DNA of 64,000 nt, from positions 1,054,001-1,118,000 of the forward strand of contig CAWIKL010000002.1 of NCBI GenBank assembly GCA_963836665.1, given 5' to 3'. How positions within the stretch are numbered: the first letter of the stretch is position 1; each line of letters opens with the position of its first letter. The translations under genes were made by a program, and so were the position numbers. Under the pieces are notes generated by a model. The model was not told where the DNA came from, did not search any database, and saw nothing but the letters and a program-made list of their open reading frames with translations. The stretch is from JAICSD01 sp963836665. Its GTDB lineage: Bacteria > Acidobacteriota > Vicinamibacteria > Vicinamibacterales > 2-12-FULL-66-21. This document shows, one piece after another, positions 29,401-37,911 of this stretch.

Positions 29401-29782
29401 GACGCTCGCGGCGATCGACGCGTGGACGGTGTCCTGGACGCGGCGGCGGCTGCCGGCGTCATGCGGGCTGCTCGTGCTCGGCTTCCTCGCCGCAGGAGCG
29501 CCGGCAGGATCGCACCTGGGCGGGTGGGCGGTGGCCGGCCTCATCACCGCCGCGGCGCTCGCGCTTGCCTACGTCACGCTGCTACGCTTCGATCTGACAC
29601 TACTGCCAATCGCGCTGGGCGTAATGGCGGCGGTCCGCTTGCTGGCGCGCGCGATGGAACGGCCGTTTCCGGGCGCCATGGCCGGCGCCCTGCTGGGCTT
29701 GCTGTTCGTCACAGCGCTCGCGGCAGCTTGGTTCCGCGCGCTGCGGCGCAGGGCCGCTCTCGACGCCGGACCTGCTGTATAG
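26429..29782 (+). CDS. Giant CPBP-family intramembrane metalloprotease
   Basis: The protein has 1117 aa. A membrane helix at 8-28 is followed by an outward domain to about 225. A block of helices contains the CPBP core: Glu423/Glu424-x-x-x-Arg428, His464 in GAGHAPY, and His502 with Asp506 in LHFTFDVVWF. These are the metal and catalytic residues of CAAX-processing/bacteriocin-processing proteases. A second soluble domain (about 610-800) repeats the theme of the first, and about six more helices close the protein. Typical CPBP proteins have 200-300 residues, so this is an unusually elaborate version. TAACGT ends 10 nt before the ATG and may be the -10. The substrate is unknown. Confidence 0.88.
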   Translation: MRRPVFWAALALAAGAAIAIGVRYFPQAFSLVALDITMDRAHALEQARTIAARDTLGPPGFTQAASFGGDDEAQTFVELEGGGKDAFTRLLRDHVYDAYTWRVRHFRAGETNETTIEFAPDGRSVGFEEKLKEDAPGAALAEAAARRLAEDGAAAHWEVPFARYALVEHGEERRPSGRIDHTFTYERGDVALNEGRVRLRLVVAGDKLTAVSPFIKIPEAFTRRYASMRSANELIGIGSVVGMVVLYVLGGIGVGLFFMMRRRSVLWRQAAIWGTVVGALQALAAINELPLAWMTYDTAIPRSTFLAQQAALVVASLVGYSVFFALSFMAAETLSRRAFGRHPQFWGVWGREQGASVQILGRTVAGYLLVSIFFAYDVVLYLVMTRVFHWWSPAEALVHPDVLATYAPWLSAIANSFQAGFWEESMFRAIPIAGAALIGERLGKRNLFILIAFAVQAIVFGAGHAPYPNQPAYARPVELIIPSIGFGLLYLYFGLLPGIILHFTFDVVWFALPVFMMKAPGIWFQQVMLIGLTLVPLWVVLWRHAQVGRWMELAPADYNAAWQPPPPSTIATEVVSVPTPRLPALAQRVWLAVGALSLAAIAVLLFARGADNPYGGLPVSRAQAESIARGELLRRGVTLTPAWRVLPQPDDGSGAPQQFVYETAGEQRWRELVGVYLPKPRWRVRVATFQGDVVDRAEEWRVMIGADAQVRSVQHVLPEGRAGASLDQPAARQLALKAIADRYGLASAQLKDISAKPDKQKARTDWTFTFSDTTIAPLPQGEPWIEVTVSGDEVTSIGRLIHVPEDWERLRRASSTRNTVIQIAEAIASAGLLIGAAVTGMILWSRRRYAPRVFLGATAVVLAASVAALFNNWPSVLASLTTAAPLEIQLVGVVAVGLIGVAVLSAVVGLAMGSLPPRVDGLPRLPDADAWRLGIAAGLAGAAALTAAAAVRAAPWARFPDVAPLGSVLPALATALSPVSSYMTQLAVVATTLAAIDAWTVSWTRRRLPASCGLLVLGFLAAGAPAGSHLGGWAVAGLITAAALALAYVTLLRFDLTLLPIALGVMAAVRLLARAMERPFPGAMAGALLGLLFVTALAAAWFRALRRRAALDAGPAV

Positions 29783-29783
29783 T
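29778..29783 (+). promoter_or_regulatory. -10 box (TATAGT) for the LamG-like exported protein
   Basis: TATAGT overlaps the stop codon of the CPBP gene and would give a leader of about 28 nt holding the strong AGGAGGAG site before the ATG at 29819. Confidence 0.45.
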
Positions 29784-29818
29784 GTGCTATTCGTTCTGCT
29801 TCTAGGAGGAGATTTCCT

Positions 29819-30514
29819 ATGCGTCTAGCTTCCGTCACCGCGATGGCTTTCGCCGGCGTCCTGACAATGGTGCACCTGTCCGCGCAGGGCGGCATGAACA
29901 TGCAGGACGTCGCGCACAAGGTCGCCAACGGCGGCATCCGCGGCGCCGGCTGGCAGGGACGGCCCGACGCCGGCACTGGTGCGGTCAACGACTCGAGCCT
30001 CGACGTGAAGGGCTCGGACATCGAGATCCACACCGGCCCGGCGATGCTCTACTGGAACCCGGCGAACAAGGGCACCGGCGACTTCACGGTGTCGGCGACG
30101 TTCACCGAGCCGAAGTACATGTCGTCGAACGATCACCCGCATCCCTACGGCGTGTTCATCGGCGGCGCCAACCTCGACAAGGACAACACCAGCGCGCTCT
30201 ATTGCGCCGCCTACGGCCGCGGCACCTTCATCGTGCGCGGGTTCGGCCCTGCGTCGTTCCAGGTCAACGGCCGCGGCGCGCCGAGCGACGCGATTCACAA
30301 GGCCGCCGGCAAGGGCGAGAGCGTCGAGCAGACAATCGCGATGAGCGTGAAGGGCGACAGCGTGACCTGCTCGATCAACGGCACCGTCGTCGGCACCTAC
30401 CCGAAGAGTGACGTCGTCGGCGCCGGCAAGCTGACCGCAACCGACGGCGTCGTCGGCATCCGCGTCGCCCATAACGTCGACGTCAACGTCAAGGACTTCA
30501 AGGTCACGAAATAA
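29819..30514 (+). CDS. Exported LamG/DUF1080-like jelly-roll protein
   Basis: The protein has 231 aa. A signal peptide (1-23, ending HLSAQ) precedes a beta-sandwich with strands such as GDFTVSATF, PYGVFIGGANL, QTIAMSVKGDSVTCSINGT and VVGIRVAHNVDVNVKDFKV. That order matches concanavalin-like LamG and 3-keto-disaccharide-hydrolase-type (DUF1080) domains, which bind or cleave glycans. No catalytic pair can be assigned, so binding is the safer call. One of the best Shine-Dalgarno sites in the window (AGGAGGAG, 7 nt before ATG) and its own promoter suggest strong expression. The carrier gene follows 8 bp later. Confidence 0.8.
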   Translation: MRLASVTAMAFAGVLTMVHLSAQGGMNMQDVAHKVANGGIRGAGWQGRPDAGTGAVNDSSLDVKGSDIEIHTGPAMLYWNPANKGTGDFTVSATFTEPKYMSSNDHPHPYGVFIGGANLDKDNTSALYCAAYGRGTFIVRGFGPASFQVNGRGAPSDAIHKAAGKGESVEQTIAMSVKGDSVTCSINGTVVGTYPKSDVVGAGKLTATDGVVGIRVAHNVDVNVKDFKVTK

Positions 30515-30522
30515 AGCGTCGA

Positions 30523-31863
30523 GTGCGCCGTCTGCAGCTGCCACATCCGCTCGCGCTGCTGACGGCGTGCATCCTCGCCGCCGCCGTTCTCACCTGGATC
30601 GTTCCGGCCGGCCAGTACGACCGCCGGGACGATCCCGCCGCCAGCCGCAAGATCGTCGTCGCCGGCTCGTACCATCGTGTCGACGCGCGCCCGCTTGGTC
30701 CCTTCGACACGCTGCTCGCCGTTCCGCACGGCATGATCGACGCGGCATCGGTAATTTTCTTCGTCTTCCTGGTCGGCGGCGCCTTCACCGTTGTCGAAGA
30801 GACTGGCGCCCTGCGCCAGGCGGTCGGGTCGCTCGTGCTCGCCGTCGGCGATCGCGGCGCGCTGGTAATCCCCATCGTGTCGATCGCCTTTGCCGCCGCC
30901 GGGGCACTCGAGAACATGGCGGAAGAGATCATCGCGCTCGTGCCGGTGCTGATGCTGGTCACGCGCCGGCTCGGCTTCGACGCCATCACCGGAGTGGCGA
31001 TCAGCATCGGCGCCTCGGCGATCGGCGCCGCCTTCAGTCCGATCAATCCATTTCAGGTGCAGATCGCCCAGAAGGTCGCCGGCCTGCCGCTGCTCTCGGG
31101 CTGGGCGTTTCGCGCCGCGGTGATGGCGCTCGCGCTGGCGGTGTGGATCGGCTGGACGTGGCGCCACGCGCTCAAGACGCGCCGACCGCCTGAAGCCAGC
31201 GATACCGCCACGGCATCGCTCGATGCGCGCATGGCGGTCGTGCTCGGAATCGTGCTCGTCACGTTCGTGGTCTTCGTCTACGGCGTGATCCGCCTGGGGT
31301 GGGACTTCGATCAAATGGCCGCGCTCTTCTTCGCCATGGGACTCGTCGCCGGACTCACGGGCGGGCTCGGTAGCGGCGGGACGGCGCAGGCGTTCGTCAA
31401 CGGCTTCGGCTCGATGGCTTACGCGGCGATGCTGATTGGCTTCGCGCGGGCGATCTTCGTCGCGCTCGATCAGGGGCGCATCGTCGACACGATCGTCAGC
31501 GGCCTGGTCTCGCCGCTGCAGCATCTGCCGGTCGCGGCCTGCGCGGTCGCGATGCTGGGCGTCCAGGCGGTCCTGCACTTTCCGGTCCCGAGCGTCAGCG
31601 GCCAGGCCGTCCTGACGATACCCCTGCTGGTGCCGGTGTCGGACCTGATCGGCCTCTCGCGCCAGGTCACCGTGCTGGCGTTCCAGTACGGTGCCGGCCT
31701 GACCGAGCTCGTCACGCCGACCAACGGCGCCATCGTCGCGGTCGCCGCCGCCGCCGGCGTCAAGTTCGGCGACTGGCTGTCGTTTGCCGTGCCGATTTAC
31801 CTGCTGCTGCTCGTCCTGTCCGCGCTGGCGATCGTCGCCGCGATCCTCGTCGGGCTCGCTTGA
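30523..31863 (+). CDS. YfcC/DcuC-type membrane carrier
   Basis: This 446-aa protein starts with GTG and has about 12 membrane helices. Features of the YfcC branch of the C4-dicarboxylate (DcuC) superfamily are the N-terminal helix followed by ILAAAVLTWIVPAGQYDR, the VFLVGGAFTVVEETGAL segment, and two related halves with FSPINPFQVQIAQ and ELVTPTNGAIVAVAAAAGV. These matching polar hairpins form the substrate site in the family. Substrates in characterised relatives are dicarboxylates, amino acids or short peptides. It is placed directly before an M61 aminopeptidase, so uptake of amino acids or peptides is a reasonable guess. Confidence 0.88.
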   Translation: MRRLQLPHPLALLTACILAAAVLTWIVPAGQYDRRDDPAASRKIVVAGSYHRVDARPLGPFDTLLAVPHGMIDAASVIFFVFLVGGAFTVVEETGALRQAVGSLVLAVGDRGALVIPIVSIAFAAAGALENMAEEIIALVPVLMLVTRRLGFDAITGVAISIGASAIGAAFSPINPFQVQIAQKVAGLPLLSGWAFRAAVMALALAVWIGWTWRHALKTRRPPEASDTATASLDARMAVVLGIVLVTFVVFVYGVIRLGWDFDQMAALFFAMGLVAGLTGGLGSGGTAQAFVNGFGSMAYAAMLIGFARAIFVALDQGRIVDTIVSGLVSPLQHLPVAACAVAMLGVQAVLHFPVPSVSGQAVLTIPLLVPVSDLIGLSRQVTVLAFQYGAGLTELVTPTNGAIVAVAAAAGVKFGDWLSFAVPIYLLLLVLSALAIVAAILVGLA

Positions 31864-31874
31864 CCGGAGATTTG

Positions 31875-33773
31875 ATGATGACGTCACTCGTGCTGCTCCT
31901 GTTCGCGCTGATGACGCCGGCGCAGGCGCGTCCGGGCGCGCCGGCGCCCGCGCTGGCGATGTCGCTCGAGGTCGACGCGAGCGACGCGCCGATGAAAATC
32001 CTGCACGCGACCGCGACCATGCCGGCGCACCCCGGCGCGATGACGCTGTTCTATCCAAAGTGGATTCCAGGCGAGCACATGCCCTCTGGACCTATCGCCA
32101 ACCTGACCGGCCTGCACGTCTTCGCCGACGGCACGGAAGTCGAGTGGCGGCGCGACCTCGTTGAGATGAACGCCTTCGCCATCACCGTGCCGCCCGGAGC
32201 GTCGTCGGTCACCGCGAAATACGACTACGTCGTGCCGACGGGCGGCGGGGCGTTCGGATCGACGGCGTCGACCAACGCGAAGATCGCGGTCATCAACTGG
32301 TATACCGTTGGTCTCTATCCGATGGGCGAGAGCCCGGCCGCGATCACGGTCACAGCCACGCTGAAGGCTCCCGCCGGCTGGAAGCACGGCGGATCGCTTG
32401 ATGTCGATCGCGTCATCGATGGACCGGGCGGCGATACCATCCACTACGCTCCGACGTCGCTCGAGCTGCTCAACGATCACCCAGTAGTGCTCGGCGAGCA
32501 CTTTCGCAGCATCACGCTGTGGCCGGCCGGATCGGCGCCCGGCGAACACGTTCTGGATGTCGTCGCCGACAGCGAGTGGGCGCTGCAGTTTCCGCCGGCG
32601 CGTATCGAGGCCTACAAGAAGATCGTCCTCGAAGAGCGCCACGTCTTCGGCGACGTCGGCCACTACCGCAAGTATCACTGGCTCTTGACGCTGAGCGACA
32701 ACCTCGGATCGTTCGGTGTCGAGCACCACGAGTGCGCTGACGATCGCGTCGCCGAGAACACCTTCGTCGACGACGACACCGCGAAGCGGAGCAGCCTCCT
32801 GCTGCCGCACGAGTTCTTCCACTCGTGGAACGGCAAGGCGCGGCGGCCGGCGGGCCTGGTCACCGGCGGCTACGAGAAGCCGATGAAGGACGAGCTGCTG
32901 TGGGTCTACGAGGGACTGACCAACTACTACGGCGAACTGCTGGCCGCGCGCGGCGGCCTCATTTCCGCGCAGGACTGGATCGAGGAACTGGCGGCCGATG
33001 CGCTGTCGGTCGCCGGTCCTGGCCGTACCTGGCGGCCGCTGCAGGACACGGCGGACGCCTCGCCGTATCTCTACGTCGCCGGCGGCGGCTGGGGTGGCTG
33101 GCGGCGCAGCACGGACTTCTACGCCGAAGGCTCGCTCATCTGGCTGGAGGCCGACGTCACGATCCGCCGGCTGAGCAACGGCCAGAAGACACTCGACGAT
33201 TTCTGTGCGCTGTTTCACGGCCAGGGGGACAACGGCCGCGTCTGGGTCAAGGGCTACACCGAGAAGGACGTCTTCGACGCCCTCAGCGAAGTCGCGCCAT
33301 ACGACTGGAAGACCTTCTTCGAAACGCGGCTGCGCAAGAAATCAATCGACCTGCCGCTCGGCGGCGTCGACGGCGCCGGCTACAAACTCGTCTACACCGA
33401 TGCGCCGAACATGTTCACCGATCCCTGGTCGCTCGACGGTGGACTCAATGCCTACGCTTCGCTCGGGGTTCACGTCGCCGCCGACGGGACCGTCGACAAC
33501 GCCTGGCCGGGTGCGCCCGCCTACGCCGCCGGCGTGTCGAACGGCATGCGGATCATCGCCGTGAACGGCCGCCGCTTCTCGAACGACGAGATGAAGCGGG
33601 CGATCGCCGGAACGAAAGCCAGCCCGACGCCGCTCGAGCTGATCGTCGAGAACGGCAGCTACTTCAACACGGTGCGCATCGACTATCACGGCGGCCTGCG
33701 TTATCCGCATCTCGAGCGCGCCACGGATACGCCGGATGTGCTCGCCGCAATCGCCGCCGCGCGGGTGAAATAG
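31875..33773 (+). CDS. M61-family (glycyl) aminopeptidase with PDZ domain
   Basis: The protein has 632 aa. A signal peptide (1-17, ending TPAQA) leads to an N-terminal beta domain and a gluzincin catalytic domain. The zinc motif is HEFFH (His312, His316) and the downstream ligand is Glu346 in YEGLTNYYGE. A PDZ-like domain (AGVSNGMRIIAVNGRRF) lies near the C-terminus. M61 enzymes remove N-terminal Gly or Ala from peptides in the periplasm. The chosen ATG follows GGAG by 6 nt; a TTG at 31860 that overlaps the carrier stop is the alternative. The gene is likely in one transcript with the carrier before it and the YhcH-like gene after it. Confidence 0.92.
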   Translation: MMTSLVLLLFALMTPAQARPGAPAPALAMSLEVDASDAPMKILHATATMPAHPGAMTLFYPKWIPGEHMPSGPIANLTGLHVFADGTEVEWRRDLVEMNAFAITVPPGASSVTAKYDYVVPTGGGAFGSTASTNAKIAVINWYTVGLYPMGESPAAITVTATLKAPAGWKHGGSLDVDRVIDGPGGDTIHYAPTSLELLNDHPVVLGEHFRSITLWPAGSAPGEHVLDVVADSEWALQFPPARIEAYKKIVLEERHVFGDVGHYRKYHWLLTLSDNLGSFGVEHHECADDRVAENTFVDDDTAKRSSLLLPHEFFHSWNGKARRPAGLVTGGYEKPMKDELLWVYEGLTNYYGELLAARGGLISAQDWIEELAADALSVAGPGRTWRPLQDTADASPYLYVAGGGWGGWRRSTDFYAEGSLIWLEADVTIRRLSNGQKTLDDFCALFHGQGDNGRVWVKGYTEKDVFDALSEVAPYDWKTFFETRLRKKSIDLPLGGVDGAGYKLVYTDAPNMFTDPWSLDGGLNAYASLGVHVAADGTVDNAWPGAPAYAAGVSNGMRIIAVNGRRFSNDEMKRAIAGTKASPTPLELIVENGSYFNTVRIDYHGGLRYPHLERATDTPDVLAAIAAARVK

Positions 33774-33775
33774 TC

Positions 33776-34222
33776 ATGATCCTCGATACCTTTGCGTGCG
33801 CCGAGCGCTACGCCGGACTGCACCGCCGCTTCGGGCATGCGTTGCGTTTTCTGGCCGAGACCGACCTGGAGTCGCTGCCGACCGGCCGCACCGACATCGA
33901 CGGCGACGACCTGTTCGTGATCCTCGATCGCCAGGACGGTCGCGGCCGCGAGGGGTCGCGCCTCGAGGCGCACCGCCGCTACATCGACATCCAGTACACG
34001 ATTCGCGGCGAAGAAGAGATCGGCTGGGCGCCGCTCGCTGCCTGCTCTGCGCCCGTCGGCCCGTTCGACGGTGCCAAGGACATCGTCTTTTTTGACGATA
34101 CGCCACGCTGCTGGCTGACGCTGCCGCGCGGATCGTTCGCCATCTTCTTTCCCGAAGACGCGCACGCGCCGCTGGCCGGCACCGGCGCCGTGGTCAAGGC
34201 GATCGTCAAGGTTGCAGCGTAG
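33776..34222 (+). CDS. YhcH/YjgK/YiaL-family protein
   Basis: This 148-aa single-domain beta-sandwich protein belongs to the DUF386 (YhcH/YiaL) family. The conserved Glu64-x-His66-RRYIDIQY segment and the late FPEDAHAP histidine form the metal-binding cleft known in that family. Relatives act in sugar metabolism (sialic acid, 2,3-diketogulonate operons) or modify sugar anomers, but the exact reaction is not settled. It starts 2 bp after the M61 stop, so it is translated from the same message. No sugar catabolic genes are nearby. The 83-bp gap that follows holds a possible gene remnant. Confidence 0.85.
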   Translation: MILDTFACAERYAGLHRRFGHALRFLAETDLESLPTGRTDIDGDDLFVILDRQDGRGREGSRLEAHRRYIDIQYTIRGEEEIGWAPLAACSAPVGPFDGAKDIVFFDDTPRCWLTLPRGSFAIFFPEDAHAPLAGTGAVVKAIVKVAA

Positions 34223-34305
34223 GGTCGTCTCGGCCTATCTCATCGACGGCGTCGCGGTGGACACGGCGAACCTGCTCGGGCGACGACGCGCGCGAGCGGC
34301 AGCGA

Positions 34306-37300
34306 CTAAATCTTGAACAGCACGCCCGACGCCTTGCGACCCGTCGCCTTGGCCACGGCACTGACGTACTGCTGCAGCTGCGCACGGTAGCGCGTCTCAC
34401 CCGCCGCCAGTTCGTAATCGGTCTTGAAGTCGACGACAATCGTGCGGCCGCCTTCGTCGAACGCAAGATCGAGCACGCCTTCGATCAGCGTGCCGTCCTT
34501 CTGCAGCCAGGTCACAGGGGTCTCGCGCTTGACGTTCGCCGAGGCGCGTACCCGCGCCAGCAAGTCGTGGCGCAGCACCGCGGACACGACGTCGGCGGCC
34601 GCTCTCGCCTCGGCGGGCGACGCGTTGAGAATGCGCGCCTGCGTGCCCGCCGTCGCCAGCACGGCGTCGGCGGCGGCGTCGAGCGGCACCGTTGCCAGCA
34701 CGGCGTGCACGAGACTGCCGAAGCGCGGGCCATGCGGCCGCTCCCGCGGCCCGGCCACCTCCAGGATCTCGATTTCACCCGCCAGGAGCGTGTCGATGCC
34801 CAACTTCTCGGCCTCCGCGGCCCATGCGGTGGCGGTCATGAACCTGATCGACGGCCGCGCCCCGGCGGCCAGCACCTTCGCACGATCCTCACGCCACTGC
34901 TCGTACTCGAGGAGACGATCGTCAACGCCGAACATGTCGCCGGTCTTCACGATCAGATCGTCGCGGCGCAGCCCAAACGGCGGTGCCGCACCGAGGGTCA
35001 GCGCTCGCGGATCCCACCACGTCACGCTGTAGCTCGCTGCATTCGTGGCTCGCGTGCCGACATCCGATGGCCGATGGCCGATGGCCGATGGCCCAGGCTC
35101 TACATCGTCGGCGAACACATAGGTTCCGGGCGCGACCGTCTGGGGACCGGCGGGATCGCCGCCGGGACGGTTCAGCACGGTGTCTTTCGACTTGAACAGC
35201 GGTACGCCGCGTGCTGGCTGCGACGCGCGGCGGAACGATTCGGGAGGATAAATTGCCGGCAGCAGCGCATCGAGCCAGCCGCCGTCGTACGGCGCGTCGC
35301 CGACGGCGGCGACCACGAGTAAGTCGCGCGCCCGTGTGGCCGCGACGTAAGCGAGACGATGAGCCTCGGCCTGGTCGCGCGCCGCCTCTTCGGCGCCGTG
35401 CAGCAGCAGATCGATCGGCGACCAGCCGCCGAGCCGCAGCGCGCAGCGGTTGCCCGGCGGGTCGAGCCAGCGCCCGGCGTCGGCGCGGGACAGCTTGCAC
35501 GTGAGGTCCGCGAGAATGACGACGGGAAACTCCAGGCCCTTCGCCTTGTGCACCGTCATGATGCGAACGCCGTCGCCGCCTTCCTCCAGGATCGGCGCCT
35601 CGCCGGCGGCTGCTGTTTCGGCCGCCGCCGACAGTTCGTCGACGAAACCACGGAACGACAGCCCACCTGATGTTTCGTACTCCCGCGCCAGTTGGGCCAC
35701 ATGCAGGACGTTGGCCAGTGCCTGCTCGCCCGCCGTCCGGAGCACGATGCCGACGTGAGCGCGCGTCACGTCGAGCAAGTCCTGCAGTGTCTCGGCGACC
35801 GGACGATAGTTGCGCTGCCGGTGCAGCCGCTGCAGTACGCCCAGCGCGTCCACAATCGGCCGGAGGTGAGGCGGTACCTCTGCCTCCTCCGCGCCCACCG
35901 CGTCGCGCCGCGCGCCTCGCCCCCCGCCCCGCGTACGGAATGGGTGCAGCGTACCGAAGCGATCCTTCCATTCGAGCAGCTCTTCGTCGCCGATCGCGAA
36001 CAGCGATCCGCGCAGAGCCGCGAATACCGACAACTCGTCGTCGGGCCACTCGATCGCCGACAACGCGGCACGAATCGTTTCGATCTCCTCGCGATTGTGG
36101 AACGACTTGCCGCCGACGAGGACGTGCCGCACGCCGCGGGACTCGAGCGCTCTGACGTAGGGTTGCGTGACGTCCTCGCCGAAACCCATGAAGCGGCGGA
36201 ACAGAATGCAGACGTCCCGCGCCTGGATGTCGCGCCCGCCCTCGACCTTCCAGCCGCTCGCGGTAACCAGCCACTCGATGAACGCGCCCACCGCATCGGG
36301 CAGCGAGGCCTCGATGCGGACGGCCGACACGTTGCGCGCGCCGTACGGCTCCGGCACCGGCAGCGCGACGATCGCCGGCTGCCCGACGATCGCGGGGCGA
36401 TGCCGCGTCAGCGGCACGTAGTTCGCCTGCAGCGTGGCCGCATCGCCGTCCAATACGGGCGCGAAGGCGGCGTTGACCATCGCCTGGATCTCGGGCACGC
36501 TGCGGAAGCTGGTCGTCAGCTTCACGTGGCGGGCACCGGCCTCTTCGAGCCGCTCGCACACGTCGCGATAGATGCCGACGTCGGCGCGGCGAAAGCGGTA
36601 GATCGACTGTTTCGGATCGCCGACGATGAACAGGCGGCCGGGTACCGTCGTCACGGCCCGCCAATCGGTAGCGTGCGGATCGGCGGCCGCCAGCAACAGG
36701 AGAATCTCCGCCTGCAGCGGATCCGTGTCCTGGAATTCATCGACGAAGATGCGCGTGAAGCGCGCCTGGAAACCGGTCCGCACGGCGGCGTTGTCGCGAA
36801 CGAGCGTGCGAGCCTTGAGCAGCAGGTCGAGGAAGTCCAGCGCGCCGCCACGCGCCTTCAGTGTTTCGTACTCGACCAGCGCGCCCGACAAGTCCCCCTG
36901 CAGGCGCGCCGCCAGGTCTGCGTCGGCGTCGAGGCGGAACTGACCCAGTGTCGCCTTCAGCGACTCGTACGCCTCCAATACCTGGGCCCGGGAAACGCCA
37001 GGCTTATAGCCGGCACCTCGACCACGGCGGAGGCGCCCAAATGCCCGATCGCGCGAAAGATCCACCAGTCGCGCTTCCCAGCCGTCGTAATCGGCCGTCT
37101 CCCCCGGCGAGAGGCGATACGCCTCCTCCTGAATACCGATCTCGATGGCGAGATGCCGCGCCGCTGCCGTGTCGAGATACAGCGTGTCCTTGGCGTACGA
37201 CGGCGCGTCGGTCATCGCGGCGAAGGCGTGCAGCTCGTCGACGAGCCGGTCGATCGCGCCACTACGATCGAACGGCGGCCGCGTCCACGGGGCAGCGAAA

Positions 37301-37911
37301 TCGCGCCAGTCGGCGAGATCCCACGCCGCGCGGCGCAGCCGGTCGATCGGCGTCTGCTCACGCCCCGCGTCGCCGAAGCCCTGCCAGATCGAGCGGCGCA
37401 GCGCACGCCGGATGCCCTCTGGTGGATCCTTCAGCTGTTCCTGGATCCAGCCGTCGAACGCGCGTTCGAAGAGTCGCTGCGATTGCGGCTCGGTCAGCAC
37501 CGTGAACAGCGGATCGACGCGAGCCTCGACCGGGCGCTCGCGCAGCAGCTCGGCGCAGAACCCGTGAATCGTGCTCACGTGCGCCTCTTCGAGCGATCGC
37601 AGAGCGTCGTTGAGCGCCTCGCGGGTGGCGCCCGACGCCGTGCTGCGCGACGTGTCGAGCGCCTCGCGCAAGCGCAGCTTGAGCTCACCCGCCGCCTTCT
37701 CGGTGAAGGTGACGGCGACGATGTTGTCGACGCGGGCCCGGCCGCTGCCAAGGACGTGCACGATGCGGCCGACGAGCTCGGTCGTCTTGCCCGTGCCGGC
37801 CGCCGCTTCGACGACGAGCGTCTCGTCGAGCGCGGTGGCAATCAGCCGGCGCCCGTCGGCATCGGCCAGCTCCTTGACGTCCTTCAGCGGCTTCCTGTCC
37901 TTCCCTTTCAT
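34306..37911 (-). CDS. addA: AddA-like UvrD-family helicase-nuclease
   Basis: The protein has 1201 aa. Superfamily-1 helicase motifs are Walker A AAGTGKT (37-43), Walker B VDEFQDTD (Asp391/Glu392), TSFRSVPEIQ, MTVHKAKGLEF and VAATRARDLL. The C-terminal PD-(D/E)XK nuclease has Asp1148 (VLDLAF) and Asp1161-x-Lys1163 (VVDFKTD). It is the motor and one nuclease of the AddAB complex, which resects double-strand breaks for RecA. Its ATG overlaps the stop of the addB-like gene (ATGA type). A 7-bp repeat block at 35065-35092 is translated within the linker between helicase and nuclease (peptide PSAIGHRP). Sequence alone cannot exclude the AdnA-like name. Confidence 0.9.
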   Translation of the reverse strand: MKGKDRKPLKDVKELADADGRRLIATALDETLVVEAAAGTGKTTELVGRIVHVLGSGRARVDNIVAVTFTEKAAGELKLRLREALDTSRSTASGATREALNDALRSLEEAHVSTIHGFCAELLRERPVEARVDPLFTVLTEPQSQRLFERAFDGWIQEQLKDPPEGIRRALRRSIWQGFGDAGREQTPIDRLRRAAWDLADWRDFAAPWTRPPFDRSGAIDRLVDELHAFAAMTDAPSYAKDTLYLDTAAARHLAIEIGIQEEAYRLSPGETADYDGWEARLVDLSRDRAFGRLRRGRGAGYKPGVSRAQVLEAYESLKATLGQFRLDADADLAARLQGDLSGALVEYETLKARGGALDFLDLLLKARTLVRDNAAVRTGFQARFTRIFVDEFQDTDPLQAEILLLLAAADPHATDWRAVTTVPGRLFIVGDPKQSIYRFRRADVGIYRDVCERLEEAGARHVKLTTSFRSVPEIQAMVNAAFAPVLDGDAATLQANYVPLTRHRPAIVGQPAIVALPVPEPYGARNVSAVRIEASLPDAVGAFIEWLVTASGWKVEGGRDIQARDVCILFRRFMGFGEDVTQPYVRALESRGVRHVLVGGKSFHNREEIETIRAALSAIEWPDDELSVFAALRGSLFAIGDEELLEWKDRFGTLHPFRTRGGGRGARRDAVGAEEAEVPPHLRPIVDALGVLQRLHRQRNYRPVAETLQDLLDVTRAHVGIVLRTAGEQALANVLHVAQLAREYETSGGLSFRGFVDELSAAAETAAAGEAPILEEGGDGVRIMTVHKAKGLEFPVVILADLTCKLSRADAGRWLDPPGNRCALRLGGWSPIDLLLHGAEEAARDQAEAHRLAYVAATRARDLLVVAAVGDAPYDGGWLDALLPAIYPPESFRRASQPARGVPLFKSKDTVLNRPGGDPAGPQTVAPGTYVFADDVEPGPSAIGHRPSDVGTRATNAASYSVTWWDPRALTLGAAPPFGLRRDDLIVKTGDMFGVDDRLLEYEQWREDRAKVLAAGARPSIRFMTATAWAAEAEKLGIDTLLAGEIEILEVAGPRERPHGPRFGSLVHAVLATVPLDAAADAVLATAGTQARILNASPAEARAAADVVSAVLRHDLLARVRASANVKRETPVTWLQKDGTLIEGVLDLAFDEGGRTIVVDFKTDYELAAGETRYRAQLQQYVSAVAKATGRKASGVLFKI
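35065..35092 (+). repeat. 7-bp tandem repeat block A (CGATGGC x4), inside addA-like gene
   Basis: Four perfect copies of CGATGGC lie in the coding sequence. Three units equal 21 bp or seven codons, so the block reads as a heptapeptide repeat (PSAIGHR) in the helicase-nuclease linker. It belongs to the CGATG/CATCG repeat family seen at five other places in the window. Confidence 0.8.

Noticed and set aside
30397..32058. 553-aa open frame opposite the YfcC-like carrier
   Set aside because: Composition is Arg/Asp-rich and domainless, while the opposite strand has a clear transporter.
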